Positions 51,019 to 60,470 of a DNA stretch of 64,000 nt are shown here, one piece after another. A program made the position numbers and the translations under genes. Numbering within the stretch: position 1 is the first letter of the stretch; each line of letters opens with the position of its first letter. The stretch comes from Marixanthomonas sp002364245 (GTDB lineage Bacteria; Bacteroidota; Bacteroidia; Flavobacteriales; Flavobacteriaceae). The stretch covers positions 186,001-250,000 of the forward strand of contig CAXAZF010000003.1 of NCBI GenBank assembly GCA_963973455.1. The letters are read 5' to 3'. The notes beneath the pieces were generated by a model that searched no databases, was not told the origin of the DNA, and saw nothing but the letters and a program-made list of their open reading frames with translations.

Positions 51019-52230
51019 ATGATTGAACAAACCAAAATAGAATACGAAAAAACCATACTCATTGGTTTAATAACTCAATATCAAGACGAGGAAAAGTCTC
51101 AAGAATATTTAGACGAACTGGAGTTTCTTGCTTATACAGCAGGAGGTGAAGTATCAAAACGCTTTACACAAAAAATGGATTCCCCAAATCCTAAAACCTT
51201 TATTGGAAGCGGAAAAATGGAGCAAGTACGGGAATTTGTTGAAGAAAACGATATCGGTACCGCTATTTTTGATGATGAATTATCACCCGCTCAACAAAAA
51301 AACATTGAAAAAATATTACGGTGTAAAATTATAGACCGAACAAACCTTATTCTAGATATTTTCGCACAACGTGCCAAAACCAGTTATGCCCGCACGCAAG
51401 TAGAACTGGCACAATACGAGTATTTATTACCTCGATTGGCCGGTATGTGGACGCACCTGGAACGTCAGCGTGGTGGTATTGGTATGCGTGGTCCTGGTGA
51501 AACCGAAATTGAAACTGACCGCCGTATCGTTCGAGACCGTATTACGCTTCTGAAGAAAAAATTAGAGAAGATTGATAAGCAGATGGAAGTGCAAAGGGGA
51601 AACCGTGGTTCTTTAGTACGAGTTGCTTTGGTGGGATATACCAATGTTGGTAAATCTACCTTGATGAACAGTATTAGTAAAAGCGAAGTGTTTGCCGAAA
51701 ACAAACTCTTTGCAACGTTAGATACCACTGTTAGAAAAGTAGTGATTGGTAACCTACCTTTTTTATTGACCGATACCGTTGGGTTTATCAGAAAATTGCC
51801 TACACAGTTGGTAGAATCGTTTAAAAGTACACTGGATGAAGTTCGGGAAGCAGATTTGTTGTTGCACGTAGTCGATATATCTCACCCTTCATTTGAAGAT
51901 CACATCGCTTCGGTAAACAAAGTATTAGACGAAATTGAAAGTGCCGATAAACCCGTTATTATGGTCTTCAATAAAATTGATCAATACAAACCGGAAGTAA
52001 TAGAAGACGACGACTTAGAAACCGAAAGAACAACGGCACATAACACATTGAAAGATTGGAAACAAACCTGGATGAACCGAGAAGAGAACGCCATTTTCAT
52101 TTCAGCATTAAATAAAGATAACTTTGAAGAATTTAGAAAACTGGTTTATGAAAAAGTAAGGGATATTCACGTTACCCGTTTTCCTTATAATAACTTTCTG
52201 TATCCAGAGAAGTATCTATATGAAGAATAA
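51019..52230 (+). CDS. hflX: Ribosome-associated GTPase HflX
   Basis: A 403-residue GTPase that binds the 50S subunit and rescues or splits stalled ribosomes under stress. The N-terminal HflX domain is present (SKRFTQKMDSPNPKTFIGSGK; IFDDELSPAQQKNIEK), then GERQRGG-type linker residues (LERQRGGIGMRGPGETEIE) and the G domain with G1 GYTNVGKST, G3 DTVGFI and G4 NKID. The ATG at 51019 is chosen; the frame is open far upstream through the preceding gene and terminator, which is not meaningful. It is flanked by terminators and is monocistronic. Confidence 0.95.
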   Translation: MIEQTKIEYEKTILIGLITQYQDEEKSQEYLDELEFLAYTAGGEVSKRFTQKMDSPNPKTFIGSGKMEQVREFVEENDIGTAIFDDELSPAQQKNIEKILRCKIIDRTNLILDIFAQRAKTSYARTQVELAQYEYLLPRLAGMWTHLERQRGGIGMRGPGETEIETDRRIVRDRITLLKKKLEKIDKQMEVQRGNRGSLVRVALVGYTNVGKSTLMNSISKSEVFAENKLFATLDTTVRKVVIGNLPFLLTDTVGFIRKLPTQLVESFKSTLDEVREADLLLHVVDISHPSFEDHIASVNKVLDEIESADKPVIMVFNKIDQYKPEVIEDDDLETERTTAHNTLKDWKQTWMNREENAIFISALNKDNFEEFRKLVYEKVRDIHVTRFPYNNFLYPEKYLYEE

Positions 52231-52263
52231 AAAAAACCGGCAAATTAAACTTGCCGGTTTTTT
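52231..52263. terminator. Bidirectional terminator after hflX
   Basis: AAAAAACCGGCAA (52231-52243), 7-nt loop, TTGCCGGTTTTTT (52251-52263), between convergent genes. Confidence 0.93.
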
Positions 52264-52282
52264 ATAATTTTTTCTATAAGTA

Positions 52283-53191
52283 CTAAAACTTGTAACCTAT
52301 TCCTACACCAAGGGTTTCACGTATTTGAAAACCTTGTACTGCATTATCGTCATATATAGCTTGAAAGGTACCATTGGCAGTAATCCAGTCGTTTACTTTC
52401 AAAACTAAGTTCATCGTGTAATCAATATCTACATTTTGTGGGTCTTCAAGATAGTTTGAGTACAACCCTAAAATGTTTTCCATAGAAACATTCTCCATTA
52501 GGCTAACTTTATAGTATGCATTTACAGAAGCACCAAATTCAAATCGGGTCGTTTCATTTGCTTCAACTCCAAAATAACCACCAGCATCGTTAAAAGCTTC
52601 TGCTAAAGCAGGGTCGACAGTGGTAAACTTTTCGTTTACAAAGATAAAGCGTGCGGTTGCAGGGGCTATATTTATTTTAAAATTATCATCTTTTTTCCAA
52701 AGCATACCTGGTCCAAATTGTAAATAACCTGGGGACATAAAACGAGTCGTTTCGGTACGTATTTCGTTACCATCGGCATCTTCACCAAATTCATATCCTT
52801 TAGCAAATTGGGTTCTAAAGTTTACAAAAAAGGAATAAAACCAATTGCTTTCCTGTATTTGACGACCTACAATTGAATTTAATTCCAGCCGGTCATTCGT
52901 TTTTCTTGAAAACTCTTCGTCTTTAATTTTAGTGATTCCGTAATCTGCAAGGATACGGTTATCCCACGTTAGCTTTCCTTGACGGTAATTAAAATCATAC
53001 GTAAAATTAAGGTTGGCAGCATAATTGGACGTTCCTCCACCAGTCCACTCTTCATTGAAAGCGGCTTGATTAAAAATTAAGGAAATATTTCCGGATTTTG
53101 TCCAACCGTCTTTAGGTTCTTCGGTTTCTTCGTCTTGGGCCATCGCAATAAATGGTGAAACAAATAGAAGGAAGATTAAGATTTTTTTCAT
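52283..53191 (-). CDS. DUF3078 outer-membrane protein
   Basis: A 302-residue exported protein (signal MKKILIFLLFVSPFIAMAQ). The segment DGWTKSGNISLIFNQAAFNEEWTGGGTSNYAANLN is the characteristic start of DUF3078 proteins, and the remaining strands (WDNRILADYGITKIKDEEFSRKTNDRLE; FMSPGYLQFGPGMLWKK; GVGIGYKF at the end) suggest a beta-barrel in the outer membrane. The family is common in Bacteroidota but has no established function. A -7 box (53214-53221) lies upstream. Confidence 0.87.
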   Translation of the reverse strand: MKKILIFLLFVSPFIAMAQDEETEEPKDGWTKSGNISLIFNQAAFNEEWTGGGTSNYAANLNFTYDFNYRQGKLTWDNRILADYGITKIKDEEFSRKTNDRLELNSIVGRQIQESNWFYSFFVNFRTQFAKGYEFGEDADGNEIRTETTRFMSPGYLQFGPGMLWKKDDNFKINIAPATARFIFVNEKFTTVDPALAEAFNDAGGYFGVEANETTRFEFGASVNAYYKVSLMENVSMENILGLYSNYLEDPQNVDIDYTMNLVLKVNDWITANGTFQAIYDDNAVQGFQIRETLGVGIGYKF

Positions 53192-53213
53192 AATTGTTAG
53201 GTTTATTTTTTTG

Positions 53214-53221
53214 CAAATATA
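53214..53221 (-). promoter_or_regulatory. -7 element of the DUF3078 gene
   Basis: The minus strand reads TATATTTG, an exact TAnnTTTG match, 23 nt before the ATG at 53191. Confidence 0.55.
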
Positions 53222-53301
53222 AGGTATCTGGCCAATTTAAAAAGCAGTTGAATTTTGAAAAGGAATAATTTCGATATATGGAAAACTATTTTCGATGAGG
53301 G

Positions 53302-53811
53302 TTACTTTTTCCGCTTAAATAGAGGAACAGACGAACAAGCTTCACCATACATCACGCTTTTAGCAACTTCTTGAAGTCTTTGTGCAAGCAGAACATATGC
53401 ATTTTCCGGGATTGGCTTGTTGGCACAACCTTTAATAATAATAGGTTTGTCTTTATATTTTGAAATATCTAAGGTGTGTAAAATTTCAGAAAACAAAATA
53501 CTTTCAAGTGTTTCTGAAGTGCCAACTACCGTTTTCTTAGCATAAGGGGCTAATTGAAGTGATAGAAACATATATGCCCAACCGGGAATAATAGCATCGG
53601 TAGAGCAAAAAAGATTTACAAAACAACCATCATATTGTGACCAATCGTGCTCTTTTACGTCGTTTCGAAAGTCTTTTTCACGCAGTACAATACCTTCTAA
53701 TAACCATTGTGAAATATCAATTGAAACCCGTTTACCTTCTGGGTAAAAATCTTCAAGGTTAAAGGTAATAAGCTTACTGTTGGCTACGCGGTTTACTATT
53801 TGTTCTTCCAT
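53302..53811 (-). CDS. DUF2480 family protein
   Basis: A 169-residue cytoplasmic protein matching DUF2480 of Bacteroidota: NRVANSKLITFNLEDFYPEGKRVSIDISQWLLEG, LREKDFRNDVKEHDWSQYDGCFVNLFCSTDAIIPGWAYM and IIKGCANKPIPENAY. Two Cys (GCFVNLFCSTD) and later Cys residues are present. It ends the SUF gene run on the same strand, 94 nt after the DUF59 gene, so a link to iron-sulfur metabolism is suggested by position only. No activity is known. Confidence 0.87.
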   Translation of the reverse strand: MEEQIVNRVANSKLITFNLEDFYPEGKRVSIDISQWLLEGIVLREKDFRNDVKEHDWSQYDGCFVNLFCSTDAIIPGWAYMFLSLQLAPYAKKTVVGTSETLESILFSEILHTLDISKYKDKPIIIKGCANKPIPENAYVLLAQRLQEVAKSVMYGEACSSVPLFKRKK

Positions 53812-53905
53812 AGATATTACTTAAAATCTGGAGTTTTTGGTATAAATGTGATGCTTATGAATGACAAAACATAACAAACAATCAATGATATACTGCCAAC
53901 TGAAT

Positions 53906-54232
53906 TTACAGCATACCTAACTCCAGCTTTGCTTCTTCGCTCATTAAATCTTGGCTCCACGGCGGGTCGAAGGTAATTTCTACTTCGGCATCTTTCACCA
54001 TTTTTATGGATTTCACTTTGTCCTCAACCTCTTGTGGCAATGATTCTGCTACTGGGCAGTTGGGTGTTGTTAACGTCATCAAAATTTTTACTTCGTGGTC
54101 TTCATTTACAAAAACATCATAAATAAGTCCAAGCTCGTAAACATCTACAGGGATTTCAGGATCGTAAATAGTTTTAATCACTTTTACGATTTTATCTCCC
54201 AATTCGGTTGTATTTACTGTTTCAGCGCTCAT
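53906..54232 (-). CDS. DUF59/MIP18-family iron-sulfur assembly protein (SufT-like)
   Basis: A 108-residue protein of the DUF59 family. The family signature is clear: KVIKTIYDPEIPVDVYELGLIYDV and the Cys-containing MTLTTPNCPVAESLPQEV, ending in DPPWSQDLMSEEAKLELG. Relatives (SufT, PaaD, MIP18) help mature iron-sulfur proteins. It lies 5 nt after sufE in the SUF operon, which supports that role here. Confidence 0.9.
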   Translation of the reverse strand: MSAETVNTTELGDKIVKVIKTIYDPEIPVDVYELGLIYDVFVNEDHEVKILMTLTTPNCPVAESLPQEVEDKVKSIKMVKDAEVEITFDPPWSQDLMSEEAKLELGML

Positions 54233-54237
54233 AATTT

Positions 54238-54663
54238 TTAATTTTTTAGTTGTGCTTGATAGGCTACGGCATATAACTTTAATTGTTTAACCATAGAAAC
54301 TAATCCATTAGCACGAGTAGGAGATAAATGTTCCTTTAAACCAATCTCATCTATAAACTTAGTGTCTGCTTCAATGATATCCTCAGGTTTTTGATTTGAA
54401 AACGCTCGGATAAGTATAGCAATTATTCCTTTTGTTATCACGGCATCACTATCTGCAGTGAACACTACTTTGTCATCTTTTATTTCAGCATTAAGCCAGA
54501 CACGGGATTGACATCCTTTAATGAGTTTATCTTCGGTTTTTAGTTCTTCATCAATTAAAGGCAACGATTTTCCAAGTTCTATCATATATTCATAGCGTTC
54601 CATCCAATCATCAAACATGGAAAACTCATCTATTAAATCGTTTTGTATCTCTTGTATTGTCAT
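54238..54663 (-). CDS. sufE: Cysteine desulfuration protein SufE
   Basis: A 141-residue SufE that accepts persulfide sulfur from SufS and passes it to SufBCD. The acceptor Cys lies in LIKGCQSRVWLNAEI, and the FSMFDDWMERYEYMIELGKSLP start and LSPTRANGLVSMVKQLK end are typical. Its ATG overlaps the stop of the META-domain gene (TAATG), so translation is coupled. Confidence 0.95.
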   Translation of the reverse strand: MTIQEIQNDLIDEFSMFDDWMERYEYMIELGKSLPLIDEELKTEDKLIKGCQSRVWLNAEIKDDKVVFTADSDAVITKGIIAILIRAFSNQKPEDIIEADTKFIDEIGLKEHLSPTRANGLVSMVKQLKLYAVAYQAQLKN

Positions 54664-55103
54664 TAATTTTCTTCTTTGTCCTTTGTAGCGGTTATCAATA
54701 CGCTTTGGTCGCTTTTAGCATATAAAGTTAACACGTTATCTTGAATACGGTAACCACCTACTTTGTTCATGGCTTTTAAAAAATCAGCTTCTACTTTCAT
54801 GGCATTTTTATCACCGCACATTTTTTTGGTTACGGCCAGTTCGCCAAAAGTTATAGTATTGACATTTGTAGTATAATCTCCAAAATAGTTGTTACAACCT
54901 GCATTACCAGAAACCCTGCCGCTGAGGGCCGCAAAAGTAATGGTAGGCTTCGTTGCGGACATGGAAGTACCATCAACATTCGTTACGGTATAATTTCCAG
55001 ACAACTGTACATTTCCAGCAACATCAATTACTTTTTTTGTTTCATCACAGCTTGTGAAAACAAGGGCGAATACTAATAAGCTAAGGGTGGCAAGTGATTT
55101 CAT
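54663..55103 (-). CDS. META-domain (HslJ-like) lipoprotein
   Basis: A 146-residue lipoprotein (signal MKSLATLSLLVFALVFTSC). The mature part fits the META fold: LSGNYTVTNVDGTSMSATKPTITF, the conserved GRVSGNAGCNNYFGDY and LTLYAKSDQSVLI. HslJ-like proteins are linked to stress or drug resistance in other bacteria, but the role is unclear. It sits inside the suf operon between sufS and sufE and is coupled to sufE, an unexpected place for an exported protein. Confidence 0.85.
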   Translation of the reverse strand: MKSLATLSLLVFALVFTSCDETKKVIDVAGNVQLSGNYTVTNVDGTSMSATKPTITFAALSGRVSGNAGCNNYFGDYTTNVNTITFGELAVTKKMCGDKNAMKVEADFLKAMNKVGGYRIQDNVLTLYAKSDQSVLITATKDKEEN

Positions 55104-55114
55104 AATTTTATAGT

Positions 55115-56332
55115 TTAGGTTAACATTTTTTTTGCTTTTTTCACAGCTTTAACTAGAGTATCAACTTCTTCTTTAGTGTTATAAAACGCAAAAGAAGCCC
55201 GCACAGTACCAGGTATTTTATAATAATCCATAATAGGTTGTGCACAATGATGCCCAGTACGAACGGCTATACCCAGTTTATCAACAATAGTGCCAATGTC
55301 ATAAGGATGAATTCCTTCAATATTAAAGGAAATTACTGATGTTTTGTCTACGCCGGTTCCATAAATTTTAAGACCTTCTATTGTAGTTAATTGTTCTGTA
55401 GCATACTTCAATAATTCATGTTCGTGGGCATCAATTTCATTAAAACCAATACTGTTAAGATAATCAATTGCAGCACCAAAAGCAATACCGCCTGCAATAT
55501 TAGGCGTGCCAGCTTCAAATTTATGTGGAAGACCGGCATACGTCGTTTTTGCAAAAGTTACTTCGGCAATCATCTCACCACCCCCTTGATATGGAGGTAA
55601 TTTATTCAGCCATTCTTCTTTTCCGAAGAGCATTCCTACACCTGTGGGGCCACACATTTTATGGGCCGACGTTACATAGAAGTCAACATCTAGCGCTTGT
55701 AAATCAGGTTTAATGTGCGAACAAGATTGTGCTCCATCCACTAAAACAGCAGCACCTTTTTTGTGCGCCATTTCAATAATTTCAGCAATAGGATTAATAG
55801 TTCCCAATGCATTAGAAATATGATTTACAAATACAAGCTTCGTATTTTCTGAAAGCAATTTTTCGTATTCTGAAATAACTAAAACGCCCTTTTCATCAAT
55901 AGGAATTACTTTTAATTCGGCTCCCGTGCGTTCACAAAGCATTTGCCAAGGAACGATATTGGAATGGTGTTCTAAAGCCGAAACGATAATCTCATCGCCT
56001 TTTTTCAGAAATTCATTGAAACCATTCGCTACCAAGTTGATACCGTGTGTAGTCCCAGCGGTAAAAATAACTTCGTGTGCATGTTTTATATTGAAATGTT
56101 CTTGAATTTTTTTCCGAGCACCTTCGTACGCATCGGTTGCCTCTTGAGACAACGTATGGACCCCACGATGAATGTTTGCATTGTAGTTTGAATAATAATC
56201 TACAATACAGTCAATCACCGCTTGTGGTTTTTGAGCCGTAGCAGCATTATCTAGATATACAAGGGGTTTACCATTTACTTCACGTTGAAGAATGGGAAAA
56301 TCTTTTCTAATTTCCTGAACGTTAAAGGCCAT
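55115..56332 (-). CDS. sufS: Cysteine desulfurase SufS
   Basis: A 405-residue group II PLP enzyme that removes sulfur from cysteine for iron-sulfur assembly. Landmarks are intact: YLDNAATAQKP, SALEHHSNIVPWQ, the PLP lysine in TSAHKMCGPTG, and the catalytic Cys loop RTGHHCAQPIM near the C-terminus. It lies 11 nt upstream of the META gene and 23 nt after sufD. Confidence 0.96.
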   Translation of the reverse strand: MAFNVQEIRKDFPILQREVNGKPLVYLDNAATAQKPQAVIDCIVDYYSNYNANIHRGVHTLSQEATDAYEGARKKIQEHFNIKHAHEVIFTAGTTHGINLVANGFNEFLKKGDEIIVSALEHHSNIVPWQMLCERTGAELKVIPIDEKGVLVISEYEKLLSENTKLVFVNHISNALGTINPIAEIIEMAHKKGAAVLVDGAQSCSHIKPDLQALDVDFYVTSAHKMCGPTGVGMLFGKEEWLNKLPPYQGGGEMIAEVTFAKTTYAGLPHKFEAGTPNIAGGIAFGAAIDYLNSIGFNEIDAHEHELLKYATEQLTTIEGLKIYGTGVDKTSVISFNIEGIHPYDIGTIVDKLGIAVRTGHHCAQPIMDYYKIPGTVRASFAFYNTKEEVDTLVKAVKKAKKMLT

Positions 56333-56355
56333 GGAAAATTTTATTTAAGGGGTGA

Positions 56356-57672
56356 TTACAATTGAAAACCCAGACTAACGCCAATTTTCTTGGCAATTAG
56401 TTTATTGATACGTTGTTTCAATTCAGGAATTTTCACACTTTCAAGTACACTGTTTGCAAAAGCATACATTAATAATGCACGAGCTTCTTTTTTAGCAATA
56501 CCACGAGAACGCATATAAAATAAAGCGTCTTCATCTAATTGACCAATGGTACAACCGTGCGTACATTTTACATCGTCTGCAAAAATTTCTAATTGTGGTT
56601 TAGAGTTGATGGTGGCACCATCGTCCACTAATATGTTATTGTTTTTTTGAAAAGCATCAATCTTTTGTGCTACTTTATCTACCAATACTTTACCGTTAAA
56701 GACCCCAGTTGATTTATCTGCATAAATACCCTTATAGTCCTGGTGACTTTCACAGTTTGGTGCTGTGTGGTGCACTAAGGTATTGTGATCTACATGTTGT
56801 TTATCCTCAATAATAGTAATACCATTAAGTGTAGAATCACAACGCTCTCCAAATTGATAAAAATGAAGGTTGTTACGAGTTAACTTTCCACCAAATGAAA
56901 AGGTATGTACTCGGCAGTTGCTTTCTCGTTGTTGCGAAACATATGTATTATCAATTAAAGAAGCCGTAGCATTGTCGGTTTGTATCTTATAGTAATCTAC
57001 ATATGCGCGCTTTTCTGCGAATATTTCAGTAACACTATTGGTAAATACAGCATTTTCTGAAAGACTTTGATGGCGCTCAATAATCTGAACATGTGCATTT
57101 TCACCAACTACTACTAAATTACGAGGCTGCAACATAGCTGCCGCTTCATTTCCAGTTGAGAAGTTGATAATCTCAATAGGTTTTTCAACTTCTTTATTCT
57201 TTGGAATATGAATATACGCTCCTTCTTTAACGAAAGCGGTATTTAAAGAAGTAAGACTGTCTTTCTCGGCCACTTTATTGAAATACGTTTCGATTACCGG
57301 TTGGTATTTCGATTTGTTCAAAGCAGAAGATAGCAGGCAAACATCGATAGAATCGTGTGTAGTTTCAGATAAAAATGAACTGTAAACACCGTCTATAAAA
57401 ACAATTTTATAGGTGTCGATGTCGTGCAGAAAGTATTTTTTAACATCCTTAAACTCAATGTGCTTTTCCTGTTGCTTCGGAAAAATACTGTAATCGGTTT
57501 TTTCAACTGATTTTAAAGAAGTGTATTTCCAGGCTTCTTCTTTTTTGGAAGGGAAACCTTGTTCTTCAAAAACCTTCATGGCTTTATTGCGAAGATCGTG
57601 TATAGGAGAGTCGGGCTCCAAGTGATCTTCAAAAGCAATGAATGATGAAACTAATTTATCTTTTAAACTCAT
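56356..57672 (-). CDS. sufD: Fe-S cluster assembly protein SufD
   Basis: A 438-residue scaffold partner of SufB and SufC. The N-terminal helical part (FPSKKEEAWKYTSLKSVEKTDYSIF) and the beta-helix core (NLHFYQFGERCDSTLNGITI; VDHNTLVHHTAPNCESHQDYKGIY; CTHGCTIGQLDEDALFYMRSRGI) match SufD. The C-terminal His and Cys segment is intact. It follows sufC by 65 nt in the operon. Confidence 0.95.
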   Translation of the reverse strand: MSLKDKLVSSFIAFEDHLEPDSPIHDLRNKAMKVFEEQGFPSKKEEAWKYTSLKSVEKTDYSIFPKQQEKHIEFKDVKKYFLHDIDTYKIVFIDGVYSSFLSETTHDSIDVCLLSSALNKSKYQPVIETYFNKVAEKDSLTSLNTAFVKEGAYIHIPKNKEVEKPIEIINFSTGNEAAAMLQPRNLVVVGENAHVQIIERHQSLSENAVFTNSVTEIFAEKRAYVDYYKIQTDNATASLIDNTYVSQQRESNCRVHTFSFGGKLTRNNLHFYQFGERCDSTLNGITIIEDKQHVDHNTLVHHTAPNCESHQDYKGIYADKSTGVFNGKVLVDKVAQKIDAFQKNNNILVDDGATINSKPQLEIFADDVKCTHGCTIGQLDEDALFYMRSRGIAKKEARALLMYAFANSVLESVKIPELKQRINKLIAKKIGVSLGFQL

Positions 57673-57737
57673 TTTTATCTTTGTTTAAGATTTATGGAAA
57701 ACTTGCTTATTGCCCCTGAATGAGGGAACAGACTTGT

Positions 57738-58487
57738 TTAAACCAATTCTTCTTTAATCCAGTCGTAGCCTCGTTCTTCAAGCTCATATGCTAATTCTTT
57801 ACCACCAGATTTTACTATTTTTCCACCCATTAGTACGTGTACATAATCCGGAACTATATGGTTTAGCAAACGTTGGTAGTGCGTAATTACAATAACAGCG
57901 TTGTCCTTGCTTTTTAGTTTATTAACTCCGTCAGCTACAATTTTTAACGCGTCAATATCCAAACCAGAGTCTGTTTCGTCTAAAATGGCCAATTTTGGTT
58001 CCATCATAGCTAATTGAAAAATCTCGTTTCGTTTTTTCTCACCTCCAGAAAAACCTTCATTTAAGGAACGAGATAGAAATTTTCTGTCAATCTCTAGCAT
58101 GTCTGCCTTTTCCTTTATTCTTTTCAACATTTCGCTGGCTGGCATATCCTCTAGGCCTTTAGCTTTACGGGTTTCGTTTATAGCCGTTTTTATAAAGTTG
58201 GTTACGGTAACACCAGGAATTTCAATTGGGTATTGGAATGACAAGAACAAGCCTTTATGGGCACGTTCTTCGGGATCCAGTTCGGATATTTCAGCGCCTT
58301 CAAAGACAATTTCGCCTTGTTGAAGCTCAAACTCTTCTTTTCCTGCAATAACCGAAGCCAACGTACTTTTACCAGAACCATTTGGCCCCATAATAGCATG
58401 GACTTCTCCAGCATTCACCTCAAGGTTGATGCCTTTTAAAATATCTTTTCCTTCAATTCCTGCGTGCAAGTTTTTAATATGTAGCAT
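57738..58487 (-). CDS. sufC: Fe-S cluster assembly ATPase SufC
   Basis: A 249-residue ABC-type ATPase of the SufBCD scaffold. Walker A is GPNGSGKST, the signature is FSGGEKKRNEI, and Walker B is LAILDETDSGLD, all intact. It follows the small lipoprotein gene by 2 nt. ATP hydrolysis drives opening of SufB-SufD for cluster assembly in the cytoplasm. Confidence 0.97.
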   Translation of the reverse strand: MLHIKNLHAGIEGKDILKGINLEVNAGEVHAIMGPNGSGKSTLASVIAGKEEFELQQGEIVFEGAEISELDPEERAHKGLFLSFQYPIEIPGVTVTNFIKTAINETRKAKGLEDMPASEMLKRIKEKADMLEIDRKFLSRSLNEGFSGGEKKRNEIFQLAMMEPKLAILDETDSGLDIDALKIVADGVNKLKSKDNAVIVITHYQRLLNHIVPDYVHVLMGGKIVKSGGKELAYELEERGYDWIKEELV

Positions 58488-58489
58488 AA

Positions 58490-58903
58490 TTAACTTTTCT
58501 TTTCTTCTAATTTTATATCGTTTTTAGCGGGTCTATCGCTAACATGTAAAATATCTTTTATGGTAATCACTTCTTCCCAAACTTCTTCGCTTTCAGCTTT
58601 TGGATTTGGTTTTACTTCCCCTGTAACAATTACCGGAACCATATCATAAGCGTCTTTTTTTATTTTGGAAACCTTATCGGCCAACTCTTGGCTTTTATCG
58701 TCTATAGTAACCCCATAAATAAATGTATTTCCTTTTAAAACTGCTGCGTCGTCAGTGTAAATAAATTCGCCTCTGTAAGTTTTTACGTTCTCGTTGGCTA
58801 CCGAAGCTACTTTTTCTTCAGACTCTTTTTTGGTTTCCTTTTTAGTATTGTTACAAGAAATCATTGTGGCTGAAAGAAATAGCAGCAAAAATATTTTTTT
58901 CAT
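58490..58903 (-). CDS. Small lipoprotein inside the suf operon, unknown function
   Basis: A 137-residue lipoprotein (signal MKKIFLLLFLSATMISC, then NNTKKETKKESEEK). The mature domain (TYRGEFIYTDDAAVLKGNTFIYGVTIDDKSQELADKV, then VPVIVTGEVKPNPKAESEEVWEEVITIKDILHV) looks like a small OB-like beta domain, similar in outline to lipoproteins that bind small ligands, but I recognise no named family. It lies between sufB and sufC, ends 2 nt before sufC, and is exported while its neighbours are cytoplasmic. Confidence 0.75.
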   Translation of the reverse strand: MKKIFLLLFLSATMISCNNTKKETKKESEEKVASVANENVKTYRGEFIYTDDAAVLKGNTFIYGVTIDDKSQELADKVSKIKKDAYDMVPVIVTGEVKPNPKAESEEVWEEVITIKDILHVSDRPAKNDIKLEEKKS

Positions 58904-58940
58904 GGTACTATATTTTGGGTTTTTATTTTTTCAGAAAAAA

Positions 58941-60389
58941 TTAACCTACAGATCCTTCCAGTGAGATTTCCAATAGTTTTTGCGCTTCAACGGCAAATTC
59001 CATAGGTAGTTTATTTAATACTTCTTTACTGAAACCGTTTACAATTAATGCGATTGCTTTTTCAGTGTCTATACCACGTTGATTACAATAAAAAATTTGG
59101 TCCTCACCAATTTTACTTGTTGTTGCCTCGTGCTCTACTTGAGCTGTTTTACTTTTAGCTTCGATGTAAGGGAAGGTGTGTGCTCCACACTCATTACCCA
59201 TTAGCAACGAATCACACTGAGAAAAATTTCGGGCATTATCAGCTCGGCTATTTATCTGTACTAATCCACGATAACTGTTTTGCGATTTACCAGCAGAAAT
59301 ACCTTTTGAAATAATGGTACTTTTTGTGTTCTTTCCTAGGTGAATCATTTTAGTACCCGTATCGGCCTGCTGAAAGTTGTTGGTAACGGCAATTGAATAA
59401 AACTCTCCAATTGAGTTATCCCCTTTTAAAATACAACTTGGGTATTTCCAAGTTACGGCACTTCCAGTTTCAACTTGTGTCCAAGAAATTTTTGCATTCT
59501 TTTCGCAAAGCCCTCTTTTAGTTACAAAGTTGAAAACTCCGCCTTTTCCATCTTTACTTCCAGGAAACCAATTTTGAACTGTGGAATATTTTATCTCCGC
59601 ACCGTCTAAAGCTACAAGCTCTACAACAGCGGCGTGCAATTGGTTTTCGTCACGCATTGGGGCGGTACACCCTTCTAAATAACTTACGTAGCTATCTTCA
59701 TCGGCTACAACCAGTGTGCGTTCAAACTGTCCTGTTCCTGCTTGATTGATTCTGAAATAGGTTGAAAGCTCCATTGGGCACCGAACGCCTTTAGGAATGT
59801 AACAGAACGACCCATCACTAAATACAGCACTGTTTAGAGCTGCATAAAAGTTGTCTTTTTGCGGAACAACCGAACCAATGTATTTTCTCACAAGTTCTGG
59901 ATGCTCTTTAATCGCCTCAGAAATGGAGCAGAATATAATCCCTTTTTTGGCCAAAGTATCTTTAAATGTTGTGGTAACAGAAACTGAGTCCATTACTATA
60001 TCTACTGCAACTCCTGCCAACTTTTTTTGTTCATCCAATGAAATACCTAGCTTATTAAAAGTTTCCAATAGTTCTGGATCTACTTCGTCAAGGCTGTCGT
60101 ATTTCGGTTTTTTGTTAGGAGCCGAGTAATATGATATATTCTGAAAATCTGGTTTTTCGTAATGTACATTTGCCCATTCTGGCTCTATCATTTCTTTCCA
60201 GTACCGAAAAGATTCTAAACGCCATTCGGTCATCCATTCGGGCTCTTCTTTTTTCTTAGAAATGGCACGAACTATATCTTCATTTAAACCAACAGGGAAC
60301 GTATCAGATTCTATATCGGTATAAAATCCATATTCGTACTCTTTTGTTTCGAGTTCTTTCTTTAAATCGTCTTCAGTAAACTTAGCCAT
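58941..60389 (-). CDS. sufB: Fe-S cluster assembly protein SufB
   Basis: A 482-residue main scaffold protein of the SUF system. Conserved stretches are intact: YGFYTDIESDTFPVGLNEDIVRAIS, FCYIPKGVRCPMELSTYFRINQ, SYVSYLEGCTAPMRDENQLHAAVVEL with a conserved Cys, and the C-terminal QVEHEATTSKIGEDQIFYCNQRGI. It is 81 nt after sufA. A TATTTCAGAAATA palindrome lies in that gap. Confidence 0.97.
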   Translation of the reverse strand: MAKFTEDDLKKELETKEYEYGFYTDIESDTFPVGLNEDIVRAISKKKEEPEWMTEWRLESFRYWKEMIEPEWANVHYEKPDFQNISYYSAPNKKPKYDSLDEVDPELLETFNKLGISLDEQKKLAGVAVDIVMDSVSVTTTFKDTLAKKGIIFCSISEAIKEHPELVRKYIGSVVPQKDNFYAALNSAVFSDGSFCYIPKGVRCPMELSTYFRINQAGTGQFERTLVVADEDSYVSYLEGCTAPMRDENQLHAAVVELVALDGAEIKYSTVQNWFPGSKDGKGGVFNFVTKRGLCEKNAKISWTQVETGSAVTWKYPSCILKGDNSIGEFYSIAVTNNFQQADTGTKMIHLGKNTKSTIISKGISAGKSQNSYRGLVQINSRADNARNFSQCDSLLMGNECGAHTFPYIEAKSKTAQVEHEATTSKIGEDQIFYCNQRGIDTEKAIALIVNGFSKEVLNKLPMEFAVEAQKLLEISLEGSVG

Positions 60390-60470
60390 TGTAGCTTTTA
60401 TTTTTTTCTTTTTCCGCTTTATCTATTTCAGAAATAAAACGAAGCAAGATTTTTTTGTAAATAATTATAA

